The position numbers and the translations under genes are program-made. Of a stretch of DNA of 64,000 bases, positions 25,819 to 34,441 are shown piece after piece. Under the pieces are notes generated by a model. The model worked only from the letters and a program-made list of their open reading frames with translations, was not told the origin of the DNA and did no database searches. Each line of letters starts with the position of its first letter. Position 1 is the stretch's first letter. Source of the stretch: Faecalibacterium langellae (GTDB lineage: Bacteria > Bacillota > Clostridia > Oscillospirales > Ruminococcaceae); assembly GCF_002549775.1 (NCBI RefSeq), contig NZ_NMTR01000009.1, positions 26,775 to 90,774 of the forward strand. The letters are read 5' to 3'.

Positions 25819-25834
25819 TGTTCCACATGGAACA
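25819..25834. promoter_or_regulatory. parS-like site 1
   Basis: TGTTCCACATGGAACA, a 16-bp near-palindrome 30 bp upstream of parA. It differs at few positions from the Bacillus parS consensus TGTTNCACGTGAAACA. Confidence 0.85.
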
Positions 25835-25975
25835 TTCGCAGTCATGCCCGCCGTTTTCCCTGCCGGACGGGCACCTCATTTGTTAGTATAGCACATCCAG
25901 AATCTTTTTTGAACCGCTTTCAAGCGTTTTTGTGCGGGTTTTTCGGGGTTTTGTGATTTTAAAACCACAAAAACC

Positions 25976-26484
25976 GGATTTAAAATGCCCTCCGCTTCGC
26001 TCCGGGCAATATTTAGCGGAAAAATTATTTTTATTTTGCGTCTGTCGCGGCCTGCGGGAGAACGAGCCCTCTCAGGCGCTTCGCGCCAGCTCTCCCGAAG
26101 GGAGAGCCAAGACCGTGGAGGGAACGCTTCTTGCCTCTCCCTTTGAAAGACTTCCCCCGGTCGGGGGAAGATGTCGCGCAGCGACAAAAAGGGGACAAGG
26201 TGTCACCGAAGGTGACGGAGAGGGCGCACCCGCTCCCCTGCGGGGAGCTGCCGCCGCAGCGGCTGAGGGGCCTATCAATCGGAGAAGCGAGAAAAAAGTG
26301 CAACGGCGACGACCGCCGCCAGTGGCGGATACAGGGAGGAGCTGTTGGGGCAGCGGTCAGCAGGACACGAGTGCCGCTCAAGGCACGAAGTGGACGCTGG
26401 GCACCGCAACCCATCTGAGCGAAGCGGCTAGCATTTTTCCGCTTCGACTTCTGCTTTGGGATTATTAAGGGCGCGCAGCCCTTA
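25976..26484. repeat. composite repeat block: truncated TGCG-element flank, hairpin units and 114-bp unit (inverted)
   Basis: 25976-26040 is the left flank of the TGCG element (ATGCCCTCCGCTTCGCTCCG, AGCGGAAAAATTATT) without its hairpin. Then come TCCCGAAGGGAGAG-type hairpins and, from about 26226, a composite that recurs inverted at 50760-51023. The 114-bp unit occupies 26299-26412. No gene seen. Confidence 0.75.
26299..26412 (-). repeat. 114-bp unit, copy 2
   Basis: Inverted copy, running TGCAACGGCGACGACCGCCG to GGGCACCGCAACCC, lying between AAAAAAG and ATCTGAGCGAAGCGGCTAGC. The uninterrupted form of the host site is at about 53893-53921. Confidence 0.85.
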
Positions 26485-26648
26485 ATTCGTTGTGGGGTGG
26501 GTGGAGTCCAGAGGAAGGGAGGGGGGAGTCGAAACACCCCTCCCTGCCTCTGGCCCAGCGGAGCGTCCCAGAGGCGCTGCCTTTTGTAAAAGCCATAAAA
26601 CTTGAAACGCTCGCCCGCGCTCTGCCCGGGAAGCATTCTATCGTCCCC

Positions 26649-26664
26649 TGTTCCACATGGAACA
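26649..26664. promoter_or_regulatory. parS-like site 2
   Basis: TGTTCCACATGGAACA, identical to site 1, just past the noc stop. Confidence 0.85.
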
Positions 26665-26665
26665 A

Positions 26666-27463
26666 TTACCGCTCGGCCGCAGCGGTGGGGATGCGCACCG
26701 TATATTCAATGTACCCGTCCTTCTCCTCCCGGTGGGCGGTGGCGGGCACGCCGTTGTCGGTCATCAGGCGGATGGCGTGGTCAATGGTGTTCACAAAGAT
26801 GCGCACATCCTTCACCATGGAGATGCGGTGCCCGCCCTTGCCGGTGCTGTTCAGCAGCTGCTCGATGTACAGGTCGGTCTGGCGGGCGTTCATGCGGCGC
26901 TTGGCAATGTTGATGAGGGCCTCGCTGCGGCGGTTCTCCGGCAGACGCAGCACCGCCCGGGCGTGGCGCTCGGTGAGATTGTTGTCCAGCACGAACTGCC
27001 GCTGGTCGGCGTTCAGCTGCAAAAGCCGCAGCTTGTTGGCAAAGGTGGGCTGTGCCATGCCCAGCCGCTTGGCTGCTTCGGCCTGGGTGCAGTCCCACAG
27101 CACCATCACGTCCTTCAGCCCCTGCGCCTGCTCGAAGGGGTTCAGGTCGGCACGCTGGAGGTTCTCCAAAAGCCCCAGCGCGGCGGTCTGCTCGTCGGCG
27201 TAGGTGCAGAGGATGGCCGGGATGGTGGTCATCTTGGCCAAACGGCAGGCCCGCAGCCGCCGCTCCCCTGCCACCAACTCGTAGCCGCCGTCCGACATCT
27301 TTCGCACCGAGATGGGCTGTAACAGACCGTTCTCCCGGATGCTCACGGCCAGCGCGGCCAGCTCCTGCTCGTCGAACTCTTTCCGGGCCTGAAACGGCGA
27401 GGGCCGGATCTGGTCGATGGGCAGGGAATAAATTTTGCCTGCCTGTTTTCTGCGTTCAAACAT
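26666..27463 (-). CDS. noc: nucleoid occlusion protein Noc (ParB paralogue)
   Basis: A 265-residue ParB-family protein. The CTP-binding domain has GLLQPISVRK and GERRLRAC; the DNA-binding part reads MAQPTFANKLRLLQL and LTERHARAVLRL. Bacillus Noc has the equivalent QSTIANKLRLLKL and ITERHARAL, whereas ParB has a Gly at the Arg of ERHAR, so this is Noc by specificity residues. Noc binds its own sites and blocks FtsZ assembly over the nucleoid. The N-terminus (MFERRKQAGK) is short and basic; the membrane-binding helix known from Bacillus is not obvious. GGGGAGTGTATCC precedes the ATG. Confidence 0.9.
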   Translation of the reverse strand: MFERRKQAGKIYSLPIDQIRPSPFQARKEFDEQELAALAVSIRENGLLQPISVRKMSDGGYELVAGERRLRACRLAKMTTIPAILCTYADEQTAALGLLENLQRADLNPFEQAQGLKDVMVLWDCTQAEAAKRLGMAQPTFANKLRLLQLNADQRQFVLDNNLTERHARAVLRLPENRRSEALINIAKRRMNARQTDLYIEQLLNSTGKGGHRISMVKDVRIFVNTIDHAIRLMTDNGVPATAHREEKDGYIEYTVRIPTAAAER

Positions 27464-27499
27464 GGATACACTCCCCTTTCACACAATGCATGGGTTTTG

Positions 27500-27531
27500 T
27501 TTTCCACATTTTCCCGGGAAAGTGTGGAAAA
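27500..27531. promoter_or_regulatory. 32-bp palindrome with Noc-box core upstream of noc
   Basis: Arms TTTTCCACATTTTCCC and GGGAAAGTGTGGAAAA pair with one mismatch. The centre contains TTTCCCGGGAAA, the core of the Bacillus Noc-binding site ATTTCCCGGGAAAT; the outer TTTTCCACA and TGTGGAAAA are DnaA-box-like. It lies 37 bp upstream of the noc start. Confidence 0.7.
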
Positions 27532-27560
27532 TCTCGCGTTCTGGGCCCAGTGTACCACAC

Positions 27561-27600
27561 AACAAAAGACCCTGCCAGACAATTCGTTCGGCAGGGTCTT
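27561..27600 (-). terminator. terminator of rsmG
   Basis: Stem AAGACCCTGCC with GGCAGGGTCTT and TTGTTG on the minus strand, 22 bp past the rsmG stop, so noc has its own promoter. Confidence 0.8.
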
Positions 27601-27622
27601 GCAAATTCTTCGCGTTGCGTCG

Positions 27623-28330
27623 TTATTTCAGCGGGCTTTTTGCGATTTTTCCGCCGTTTCTGGGGTAGGCTGTCGGAGTCTGCGAAATCTTTTTGCACAG
27701 GATCAGGGTGCGGGTGTCGCCGCCCGGCAGGTGCAGGGTGCGGGTCTCTTTGTACTCGCCGCCCAGCTTTTTGATGGCACCGCGGGCTGCGGCAAGTTCT
27801 TCCTCACCGGAAGCGCCCTTCATGGCGAGGAAATTGCCGCCCACCTTCACCAGCGGCAGGCAGTATTCGGCCAGCATGGGCAGGGCCGCCACGGCGCGGG
27901 CCGACGCCAGATCGAACTGCTCACGCCACCCTTTGCGGGCAGCTTCTTCGGCGCGCTCCTTGGCGAACTCTACGCCGGTCAGGCCCAGCTGGGCGCAGGC
28001 GTACTTCAAAAACTCCACCCGTTTGCCGGTGGGCTCCATGAGGGTGAGCTGCAGCTCAGGCTTGAAAATTTTGGTCACAATGCCCGGGAAGCCCGCGCCC
28101 GCGCCCACGTCCACCATGCGGCCCGCCACTTCGGGCTGGCTGGCAAAGAGCAGGCTGTCGAGGAAGTGCTTGTCCTCAATGCCCTCGGGGTCGGTGATGG
28201 CGGTCAGGTTGACCTTCTGGTTGTAGTCCACCAGAATTTCCGCAAAGGCGTCCAGCTGATCCAGCTGGGTGCCGGTGAGGGCGATGTTCCATGTGGAACA
28301 TTTTTCCGCAAGGCGCTGTTTATCGATCAT
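27623..28330 (-). CDS. rsmG: 16S rRNA (guanine527-N7)-methyltransferase
   Basis: A 235-residue SAM-dependent methyltransferase: LTAITDPEGIEDKHFLDSL, then the SAM loop VDVGAGAGFPGIVTKI and LMEPTGKRVEFLKYAC. It makes m7G527 in 16S rRNA, whose loss gives low-level streptomycin resistance. AGAAAGGAAAAACTGCGT precedes the ATG. A parS-like site is embedded in codons for CSTWNI near the N-terminus. It sits between the deacylase gene and noc. Confidence 0.95.
   Translation of the reverse strand: MIDKQRLAEKCSTWNIALTGTQLDQLDAFAEILVDYNQKVNLTAITDPEGIEDKHFLDSLLFASQPEVAGRMVDVGAGAGFPGIVTKIFKPELQLTLMEPTGKRVEFLKYACAQLGLTGVEFAKERAEEAARKGWREQFDLASARAVAALPMLAEYCLPLVKVGGNFLAMKGASGEEELAAARGAIKKLGGEYKETRTLHLPGGDTRTLILCKKISQTPTAYPRNGGKIAKSPLK
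28285..28300. promoter_or_regulatory. parS-like site 3, inside rsmG
   Basis: TGTTCCATGTGGAACA, the exact reverse complement of sites 1 and 2. It is within coding sequence, as many parS sites are. Confidence 0.85.
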
Positions 28331-28349
28331 ACGCAGTTTTTCCTTTCTG

Positions 28350-28907
28350 TTATTCGCCGGTCAGATGCACGAAGATGGGTGCGTGGTGCACGGCAGGCAG
28401 AAATTTTTCCAGCACATCGGCCGTGCGCAGCTTGAGCGACGAAGTGTTGATGCAGGGGTGGCAGCCGAGGTACTCCCCTGCTTTCACGTCCTCATCCATC
28501 AGCAGCTGCACCTTGTTTTCGGTGTCGTTGGCAAGTCCCATGATGGAGGAGGAGCCGGGCGTGCAGTCCAGATACTGCTCCATGTCCTCGGGCGATGCGA
28601 AGCTCAGGCGGGCGATGCCCAGCTGGTGGGAAAGCTCTTTGGTCTTGAAGGGCTTGTCGCCGGGCATCATGAGCAGATAGAAGCTCGTCTTCTGCCGGTT
28701 GCACAGGAACAGATTTTTGCAGACTGTGGCGTTCAGGCAGGCGTCGATGATGTGGCAGTCTTCCATGGTATCGGCCTTCATCCAGCCGTGGTCGGTGCGC
28801 CAGAATTGGATGCCCAGCTTGTCCAGCAGGTCGTAGGTGCGGACCTCTTTTTCCAGCCGCCCGGTGCAGTCGGCGGGACGGCCCTCGTATAATTGAAGTT
28901 CTTCCAT
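28350..28907 (-). CDS. YbaK/ProX-type aminoacyl-tRNA deacylase
   Basis: A 185-residue YbaK/EbsC domain protein (HIIDACLNATVCKNLFLCNR, YLLMMPGDKPFKTKELSHQL, GSSSIMGLANDTENKVQLLM, EYLGCHPCINTSSLKL). The GCHPCINTSSL segment matches prolyl-tRNA editing proteins of the PrdX/ProXp-ala type, which hydrolyse Ala-tRNA-Pro. Specificity between Ala and Cys is inference. It lies in the mnmG-rsmG interval, an uncommon place for this gene. Confidence 0.87.
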   Translation of the reverse strand: MEELQLYEGRPADCTGRLEKEVRTYDLLDKLGIQFWRTDHGWMKADTMEDCHIIDACLNATVCKNLFLCNRQKTSFYLLMMPGDKPFKTKELSHQLGIARLSFASPEDMEQYLDCTPGSSSIMGLANDTENKVQLLMDEDVKAGEYLGCHPCINTSSLKLRTADVLEKFLPAVHHAPIFVHLTGE

Positions 28908-28937
28908 AGGTTGCAGCTTCTTTCTAAGTTTGACGAT

Positions 28938-29286
28938 TTAGAATGCCCTCCGTTTCACTCTGGGCATTTTCAGCGGAAATATTATTTTTATATTCGCGTT
29001 TGTCGCGGCCTCGACGCTTGTCAGGGCAAAGCCCTTCCATCTGCTATCGCAGACCGCTCGCCTGCTTGAAAGCCCCACTGGGGCTTTTCATTGCTGCGCA
29101 ACCGCAGGGCTGCTCCAAACGCATTTTCACAAGTGGGGCCGTAGCGGGTTCTTTCGGCAGGACGGCGGGTAGTTTCTCCGAGGACCGTCCGCTGGGGTGG
29201 GACCCTGTTGCCGAAGGCAATAGGGCGGGCGATGGAATGGCCCGAACCGCGTCCGAGGAGAAAGCTACCCGTTGGCCTGCCCTCTC
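28938..29286. repeat. 350-bp repeat-filled gap between mnmG and the deacylase gene
   Basis: 28938-29000 is a truncated left flank of the TGCG element (ATGCCCTCCGTTTCACTCTG, TTCAGCGGAAATATTATTTT) followed by TTGTCGCGGCCTCGACGCTT, as at 35604-35680. Then AAAGCCCCACTGGGGCTTTT from the 165-bp unit, and further GC-rich sequence. No gene seen. Confidence 0.65.
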
Positions 29287-29288
29287 TT

Positions 29289-31157
29289 TTACTTCCTTGC
29301 TGCCAGCGCAATGCTCAGCTGTGCCACATCCGACGGCGACACACCGGGGATGCGCCCGGCCTGCCCGAGGTTCTTCGGGCGGATGCGGGCCAGTTTCTCG
29401 CGGGCTTCCAGCGTCAGGCCGGTGAGGTCGGCGTATTCGAAATCCTCCGGGATGAGCGTTTTCTCGTGGCGGGCCACGTCTTTGATCATGCGGTCCTGCC
29501 GGGCAATGTAGCCCGCATACTTGATCTCCGTTTCCAGCCGCTCGGCCAGCATGGGGGTGATCTCCTCTCCCCAGCCGATGACGCCCGCCAGCAGCGGGTA
29601 GCTGATCTCCGGGCGGCGCAGCAGTTCTTCGGCAATGCCGCCCTCGGCTGCAGGCGCAAGGCCCGCCGCTTCCATGGCGGCGCGCAGGTCGGCGGTGCGC
29701 AGATGCGCCTCGTGCAGGCGGCGGCGCTCCGCTTCCAGAATGCTCTGGGTGTGCTGGTACTTGGCCCAGCGGTCATCCTGCACAAGGCCATACTCCCTGC
29801 CGATGGGGGTCAGCCGCTGGTCGGCGTTGTCCTGCCGCAGGGTCAGGCGGTACTCGCTGCGGCTGGTCATCATGCGGTAGGGGTCCATGACGCCCTTGGT
29901 GACCAGATCATCCACCAGCGTGCCCAGATAGCTGGTGTGCCGGGGCAGGATCAGCTGCTCTTTGCCCAGCGCGTTGCGGGCGGCGTTCAGACCCGCCAGC
30001 AGGCCCTGCGCGGCGGCTTCCTCGTAGCCGGAGGTGCCGTTGAACTGCCCTGCCCCGTACAGGCCCCGCACCACCTTGCTTTCCAGCGTGGCTTCCAGGC
30101 TGGTGGGGTCTACGCAGTCGTACTCGATGGCGTAGGCCGGGCGCATGATCTCAATGTGTTCAAAACCCTTGATGCTGCGGTAGAAGGCGTTCTGCACGTC
30201 CTCCGGCAGGCTGCTGGACGCGCCCTGCAGGTACATCTCCTCAGTGTTCTCGCCGCAGGGCTCCACAAAGATGGGGTGGCGGTCTTTGCCTGCAAAGCGC
30301 ACCACCTTGTCCTCGATGGACGGGCAATAACGCGGGCCCACGCCCTCGATCATGCCGCCGTAGAGCGGGCTGCGCTGGATGTTGTCCAGAATGATCTTGT
30401 GCGTTTCCGGATTCGTGTAGGCGATCCAGCACTCCACCTTGTTGTGCATGGGTGCATCGGTCATGAAGCTGAAGGGCTGCAGCTCGCTGTCCGGGTCGCC
30501 GGGCTGGCATTCCAGCTGACTGAAGTCGATGCTGCGGCGGTGCACGCGGGCCGGGGTGCCGGTCTTGAACCGGCGCAGCGGCAGACCGGCTGCTTTCAGG
30601 CTGTCGGTCAGGGCGTTGGCGGCGTGCATGCCGTCCGGGCCGGACGCATACCACGCATCACCGACGAAAATCTTGCCGCCGAGGTTCGTTCCAGTAGCGA
30701 TGACCACGCACTTTGCGCTGTACTCACCGTTCAGCTGGGTGACGACACCCTTCACATGGCCGTTCTCCACCTCGATGCCCACCACCTCGGCCTGATGGAT
30801 GGCAAGGCCGGGCGTCAGCTCAAGGGCGTGCTTCATATATTCGTGGTAGCGCTTGCGATCGGTCTGCACCCGCAGGGCGTGGACGGCCGGTCCCTTGCCC
30901 TTGTTCAGCATCCGGCTCTGCAGATAGGTGGCGTCGGCGGCAAGGCCCATCACGCCGCCGAGAGCATCCAATTCGCGTACCAGCGTACCTTTTGCCGTTC
31001 CGCCGATGCTGGGGTTGCAGGGCATATTGCCGATAGCATCCAGGCTCATGGTAAAGACGGCGGTCTTTGCGCCCAGCGTCGCGGCGGCGTGGGCCGCTTC
31101 GATGCCCGCATGGCCGGCGCCGATGACGATCACATCATAATCTCCTAAGTGGTTCAT
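29289..31157 (-). CDS. mnmG: tRNA uridine-5-carboxymethylaminomethyl modification enzyme MnmG (GidA)
   Basis: A 622-residue FAD protein: IVIGAGHAGIEAAHAAATLG is the dinucleotide-binding start and NMPCNPSIGGTAKGTLVREL the conserved cysteine loop; FNGTSGYEEAAAQGL and the C-terminal helical domain (LDAEAR-like LTLEAREKLARIRP) complete the family. With MnmE it installs the cmnm5 group on wobble uridine 34. Start ATG at 31157; only a weak GAAAG upstream. Confidence 0.96.
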   Translation of the reverse strand: MNHLGDYDVIVIGAGHAGIEAAHAAATLGAKTAVFTMSLDAIGNMPCNPSIGGTAKGTLVRELDALGGVMGLAADATYLQSRMLNKGKGPAVHALRVQTDRKRYHEYMKHALELTPGLAIHQAEVVGIEVENGHVKGVVTQLNGEYSAKCVVIATGTNLGGKIFVGDAWYASGPDGMHAANALTDSLKAAGLPLRRFKTGTPARVHRRSIDFSQLECQPGDPDSELQPFSFMTDAPMHNKVECWIAYTNPETHKIILDNIQRSPLYGGMIEGVGPRYCPSIEDKVVRFAGKDRHPIFVEPCGENTEEMYLQGASSSLPEDVQNAFYRSIKGFEHIEIMRPAYAIEYDCVDPTSLEATLESKVVRGLYGAGQFNGTSGYEEAAAQGLLAGLNAARNALGKEQLILPRHTSYLGTLVDDLVTKGVMDPYRMMTSRSEYRLTLRQDNADQRLTPIGREYGLVQDDRWAKYQHTQSILEAERRRLHEAHLRTADLRAAMEAAGLAPAAEGGIAEELLRRPEISYPLLAGVIGWGEEITPMLAERLETEIKYAGYIARQDRMIKDVARHEKTLIPEDFEYADLTGLTLEAREKLARIRPKNLGQAGRIPGVSPSDVAQLSIALAARK

Positions 31158-31184
31158 ATACTTTCGGGTTTCCTCTAATAATTG

Positions 31185-31432
31185 ATTTAAAATGCCCTCC
31201 GCTGCTTACGGGTTGCGGCACCCAGCATCCGCATCGTGCCTTGGGCGGCACTCGCGTCTTGCTGGCCGCTGCCCCAACAACTCCTCCCTGTTTCCGCCAC
31301 TGGCGGCGGTCGTCGTCGTTGCTGGGCATATTCAGCGGAAGAATTATTTTTAATTTCGCAAATCTGGAAAATCTGCGGATTTTCCAGATTCGCCTTTTCA
31401 CAGGAGGGGTCGTAACGGGAAACGGCAGCTGC
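31185..31432 (+). repeat. TGCG-hairpin element, copy F, with nested 114-bp unit
   Basis: Left flank TAAAATGCCCTCCGCT is interrupted by the 114-bp unit at 31210-31322 and resumes as GGGCATATTCAGCGGAAG. Hairpin at 31358-31393 (arm GCAAATCTGGAAAATC, loop TGCG, one mismatch). Right flank CTTTTCACAGGAGGGGTCG. Confidence 0.85.
31210..31322 (+). repeat. 114-bp unit, copy 3
   Basis: GGGTTGCGGCACCCAGCATC to GTCGTCGTCGTTGC, nearly identical to copy 1, in the loop of the TGCCC...GGGCA hairpin of copy F. Confidence 0.85.
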
Positions 31433-31674
31433 TGCGCTTGCTCCCCCGGGGGGAGCTGTCGCGCAGCGACTGAGGGGCTTTAAATCGGCGGAGCCGGAAA
31501 AAACGGTTAAAAGATCTTCACGCCGAACAGGCGTGAATCTTCAGTTTTTTCCGGTGTAGCCCTCTGCTTTGGGGTTAAAAGGGGCGAGCAGCCCCTTTTT
31601 CGTGGCTCCAGCGCGTCGAAATCGCTGGCACTTTTCTGGTTCTCTTTTGGTGTCAAAAGAGAACATCCCCGCCC
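31433..31674. repeat. hairpin block next to the mnmE stop
   Basis: CTCCCCCGGGGGGAG, AAGATCTTCACGCCGAACAG with GGCGTGAATCTTC, and a partial 165-bp-type unit (CAGCGCGTCGAAATCGCTGG, then TTCTCTTTTGGTGTCAAAAG) ending at the mnmE stop. No gene. Confidence 0.6.
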
Positions 31675-33045
31675 TTATTTCCCCACGCAGAACCGCTCGA
31701 ACACCTGTTCGATGACGGCTTCCGAAGCGTTTTCGCCGGTCAGTTCGCACAGGGCGTCCAGCGCGTCGTCTACGCAGACCGACACCGCATCCAGCCCAAA
31801 GCCGCCTGCGGCGGCGTCCAGCGCCCCGGCCACGGCATCTCGTGCCCGCATTGCGGCGGCAAGCTGCCGCTGGCCGGACAGGCTGGCGGCATGGGGGTCG
31901 ATCTGGCTGGTGCCCAGCAGACGGGCCACCGCCGCCGCAATGACCTTGCGGCTCCCCTCCTCCCGGCAGCAGACCGGCAGCACCATGGCAAAATACGGCG
32001 CGATAAGCTCCGCGTCGAACCGAGTAGGCTTATCCTCTTTGTTCACCAGCGCGATGGCCGGGCGTCCGGCGCAGCGCCGAGCCAGTTCCAGATCCTCGCG
32101 GGTGGGCGGCTCGGAGCCGTCGAACACCGCCAGGATCAGGCCCGCTTCCTCCAGCTTCTTCCAGCTGCGGCGGATGCCCTCGGCTTCGATGGCGTCCTCG
32201 GTCTCGCGCAGACCGGCGGTGTCGAACAGGTTCAGCCGGATATCCCCCAGCTGCACGGCCTGTTCCACCACATCGCGGGTGGTGCCCGCCACCGGGGTCA
32301 CGATGGCCCGGTCGAACCCGGCCAGCCGGTTCAGCAGGGTGGATTTGCCCGCGTTGGGGCGACCCAGGATGGCGCAGTCCACACCTTCGCGCAGGACCGT
32401 GTCGGCCTGATAGTTCCGAATGAGGGCGTCCAGTTCGGCGTTCACGCCGCCCAGAACGCTTTGCAGATGGGCGGCATCCAGCTCCGGGACATCTTCCTCG
32501 GGGAAGTCCACCCACGCGGCCAGGTGGGCCTGCAGCCCGGTCAGGGCATCTTTCTGGGCGTTGATCTTCTTCGCCAGTGCACCGTTCAGGGCCGCGTTGG
32601 CCAGCGCCGCGCCCTGACGGCCATCGGCGGAGATCAGGTCCATCACGGCTTCGGCCTGGGTCAGGCCCAGCTTGCCGTTGAGAAAAGCGCGGCGGGTGTA
32701 CTCACCACGGGCCGCAGGCTGCGCGCCCGCCGCAAAGCAGGCTTCCACCAGCCGGCGCGCCACCGCATTGCCGCCGTGGCAGGAAAGCTCCACCACGTCC
32801 TCGCCGGTGTAGCTGTGGGGTGCGCGGAAAAACAGGGCCACGCCCTCATCAAAGACGTCGTCCCCTTCCACGAAATGGCCGAACAGGGCGGTGTAGCCCT
32901 TGGCCGCTTCCACGCTCTTTTTCGGGTTGGCCGGGCGGAACACCCGTGCCGCCACCCGGTAGCTCTCGGCACCGGAAAGCCGCACCACGGCAATGCCGCC
33001 TGCGCCCGGTGCCGTTGCGATGGCTGCAATGGTCGTTTCCTGCAT
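31675..33045 (-). CDS. mnmE: tRNA modification GTPase MnmE (TrmE)
   Basis: A 456-residue protein: N-terminal folate-binding domain (TIAAIATAPGAGGIAVVRLS, SCHGGNAVARRLVEACF), helical domain, G domain with P-loop GRPNAGKSTLLN (about 228-239), TTRDV switch, and NKED, and the C-terminal catalytic Cys in FCVGK. The MnmG partner. GGGAGGAAGATC precedes the ATG at 33045. Confidence 0.96.
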   Translation of the reverse strand: MQETTIAAIATAPGAGGIAVVRLSGAESYRVAARVFRPANPKKSVEAAKGYTALFGHFVEGDDVFDEGVALFFRAPHSYTGEDVVELSCHGGNAVARRLVEACFAAGAQPAARGEYTRRAFLNGKLGLTQAEAVMDLISADGRQGAALANAALNGALAKKINAQKDALTGLQAHLAAWVDFPEEDVPELDAAHLQSVLGGVNAELDALIRNYQADTVLREGVDCAILGRPNAGKSTLLNRLAGFDRAIVTPVAGTTRDVVEQAVQLGDIRLNLFDTAGLRETEDAIEAEGIRRSWKKLEEAGLILAVFDGSEPPTREDLELARRCAGRPAIALVNKEDKPTRFDAELIAPYFAMVLPVCCREEGSRKVIAAAVARLLGTSQIDPHAASLSGQRQLAAAMRARDAVAGALDAAAGGFGLDAVSVCVDDALDALCELTGENASEAVIEQVFERFCVGK

Positions 33046-33146
33046 GATCTTCCTCCCGTTCCCTTCCCATGTCCGGCCTTGTTCATTTCATTCATTTCAG
33101 CCGATACAGTTCCATTTTACCACGAATCGCGGCCGAATGATACTGT

Positions 33147-33178
33147 TTTTCAACGTTTTCCCGGAAAACGGTTGAAAA
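33147..33178. promoter_or_regulatory. 32-bp palindrome upstream of mnmE
   Basis: TTTTCAACGTTTTCCC followed by GGAAAACGGTTGAAAA; the arms pair with a one-base offset. Its TTTTCCCGGAAAA centre and its TTTTC-AC outer arms parallel the palindrome upstream of noc. Confidence 0.55.
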
Positions 33179-33206
33179 TCCGGCCGTATTTTTTCTCTGT
33201 CGCATT

Positions 33207-33239
33207 AAAAAGAGCCCTCCGCAAAAAGCGGAAGGCTCT
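33207..33239 (-). terminator. terminator after jag
   Basis: Minus strand: AGAGCCTTCCGC, loop TTTTT, GCGGAGGGCTCT and five T, just past the jag stop. Confidence 0.85.
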
Positions 33240-33257
33240 CAGGATCAGTTCAACGCA

Positions 33258-34424
33258 TTACAGCTCGATCTTGCCAAAGCTGAAATCGGCAAAGTCGTCC
33301 ACGCGCTCGGTGCGCTTGGGTGCCACCGGTGCGGCGCTCTCAGCGTCACGGGGGGCATAGGTGCGCTCGGGCACGCTGGAAGGACGCGGGCCGCGGGGTG
33401 CACCGCTGCGGTTTCCACGGTAGCCGCCGTTGCTGCGGCCGCCATGCTCACCGCCACGGCTGCCGCCGCGATAACCGTCCTTGCGGTTTCCACCGGGACG
33501 ACGGCCGTTGCCGCGGCCGCCGCGGGGACGGCGCTCGCCGTAGGTGTTCTCGGTCTGGGCATCGGGTGCGGTGGAGTAGATGACCACGCGGCGGTCACGG
33601 CCCTCCCCCTTGCTCTCGCTGCGCACACCCTCCATCTTGCTGATGGCCGAGTGGATGATGCGGCGCTCGTAGGGGTTCATGGGCTCCATGGCAAAGCTGC
33701 GGCCGGTCTTGCGCACCTTGGTGCCGATGCGCTGTGCCAGGGCGGTCAGGTCGCTCTCGCGCTTGTCGCGGTAGCCGGCCACGTCCAGACCCAGCTTGAT
33801 GTAATCGCCCTCCAGGCGGTTGGCCACGAGGCTTGCCAGATAGGACAGACTCTCCATGGTCTCGCCGCGGCGGCCGATGAGGGCACCCAGCTTTTCACCG
33901 TCCAGACGGATGATGGTGGCTTCGCCCTTCTGCACGGCGCTGAAGGTGACGTTCTCCACGCCCATCTTGGTGATGACTTCCTGCAGGTACTCCACAGCGG
34001 CCTTCACCTTGGCGTTTTCTGCAATGTTGATGGGGACTTCGGTCTCCTCCTCTGCGGCGGGCTGCTCGGCAGCTTCTGCGGCAGGGGCAGCAGGCTGTTC
34101 TGCCGCTGCTTCCGGCTGTGCGGCCGGGGCGGGCACCTCCTCCACAGCCGGTGCGGCGGGAGCGGCCTGCTCCTCCTTCACGGGCTGCACGGGGGCCTTT
34201 TCTTCGGCGGCAGGCGCAGGAGCAGCAGCCGGGGCATCCGGCTCCTCCACGCTCACGCACACCTTGGCGGGGGTGAGCTTCAGGCCCAGAAAGCCCGTCT
34301 TCTGGGGCATCTCCAGCACTTCATAGCTCACATTCAGATCATCGGCCTGCACGCCCAGCAGAGCGCAGGCTTTTGCGCGGGCTTCATCGACCGTTTTGCC
34401 GGTCGCTTCCTGCTTACGGATCAT
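33258..34424 (-). CDS. jag: Jag/KhpB RNA-binding protein with RGG-rich tail
   Basis: A 388-residue protein. Jag-N domain (1 to about 52; GKTVDEARAKACALLGV, GFLGLKLTPAKV), a low-complexity Pro/Ala/Glu linker (about 60-125), KH domain (about 130-210; LIGRRGETMESLSYLASLVA), R3H domain (RSFAMEPMNPYERRIIHSAI), then an unusual Gly-Arg-rich tail of about 70 residues (RGGRGNGRRPGGNRKDGYRG and similar). KhpB with KhpA binds many RNAs and affects cell elongation. It follows yidC by 17 bp. Confidence 0.92.
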   Translation of the reverse strand: MIRKQEATGKTVDEARAKACALLGVQADDLNVSYEVLEMPQKTGFLGLKLTPAKVCVSVEEPDAPAAAPAPAAEEKAPVQPVKEEQAAPAAPAVEEVPAPAAQPEAAAEQPAAPAAEAAEQPAAEEETEVPINIAENAKVKAAVEYLQEVITKMGVENVTFSAVQKGEATIIRLDGEKLGALIGRRGETMESLSYLASLVANRLEGDYIKLGLDVAGYRDKRESDLTALAQRIGTKVRKTGRSFAMEPMNPYERRIIHSAISKMEGVRSESKGEGRDRRVVIYSTAPDAQTENTYGERRPRGGRGNGRRPGGNRKDGYRGGSRGGEHGGRSNGGYRGNRSGAPRGPRPSSVPERTYAPRDAESAAPVAPKRTERVDDFADFSFGKIEL

Positions 34425-34441
34425 AACCGTTCATCCTCCTC

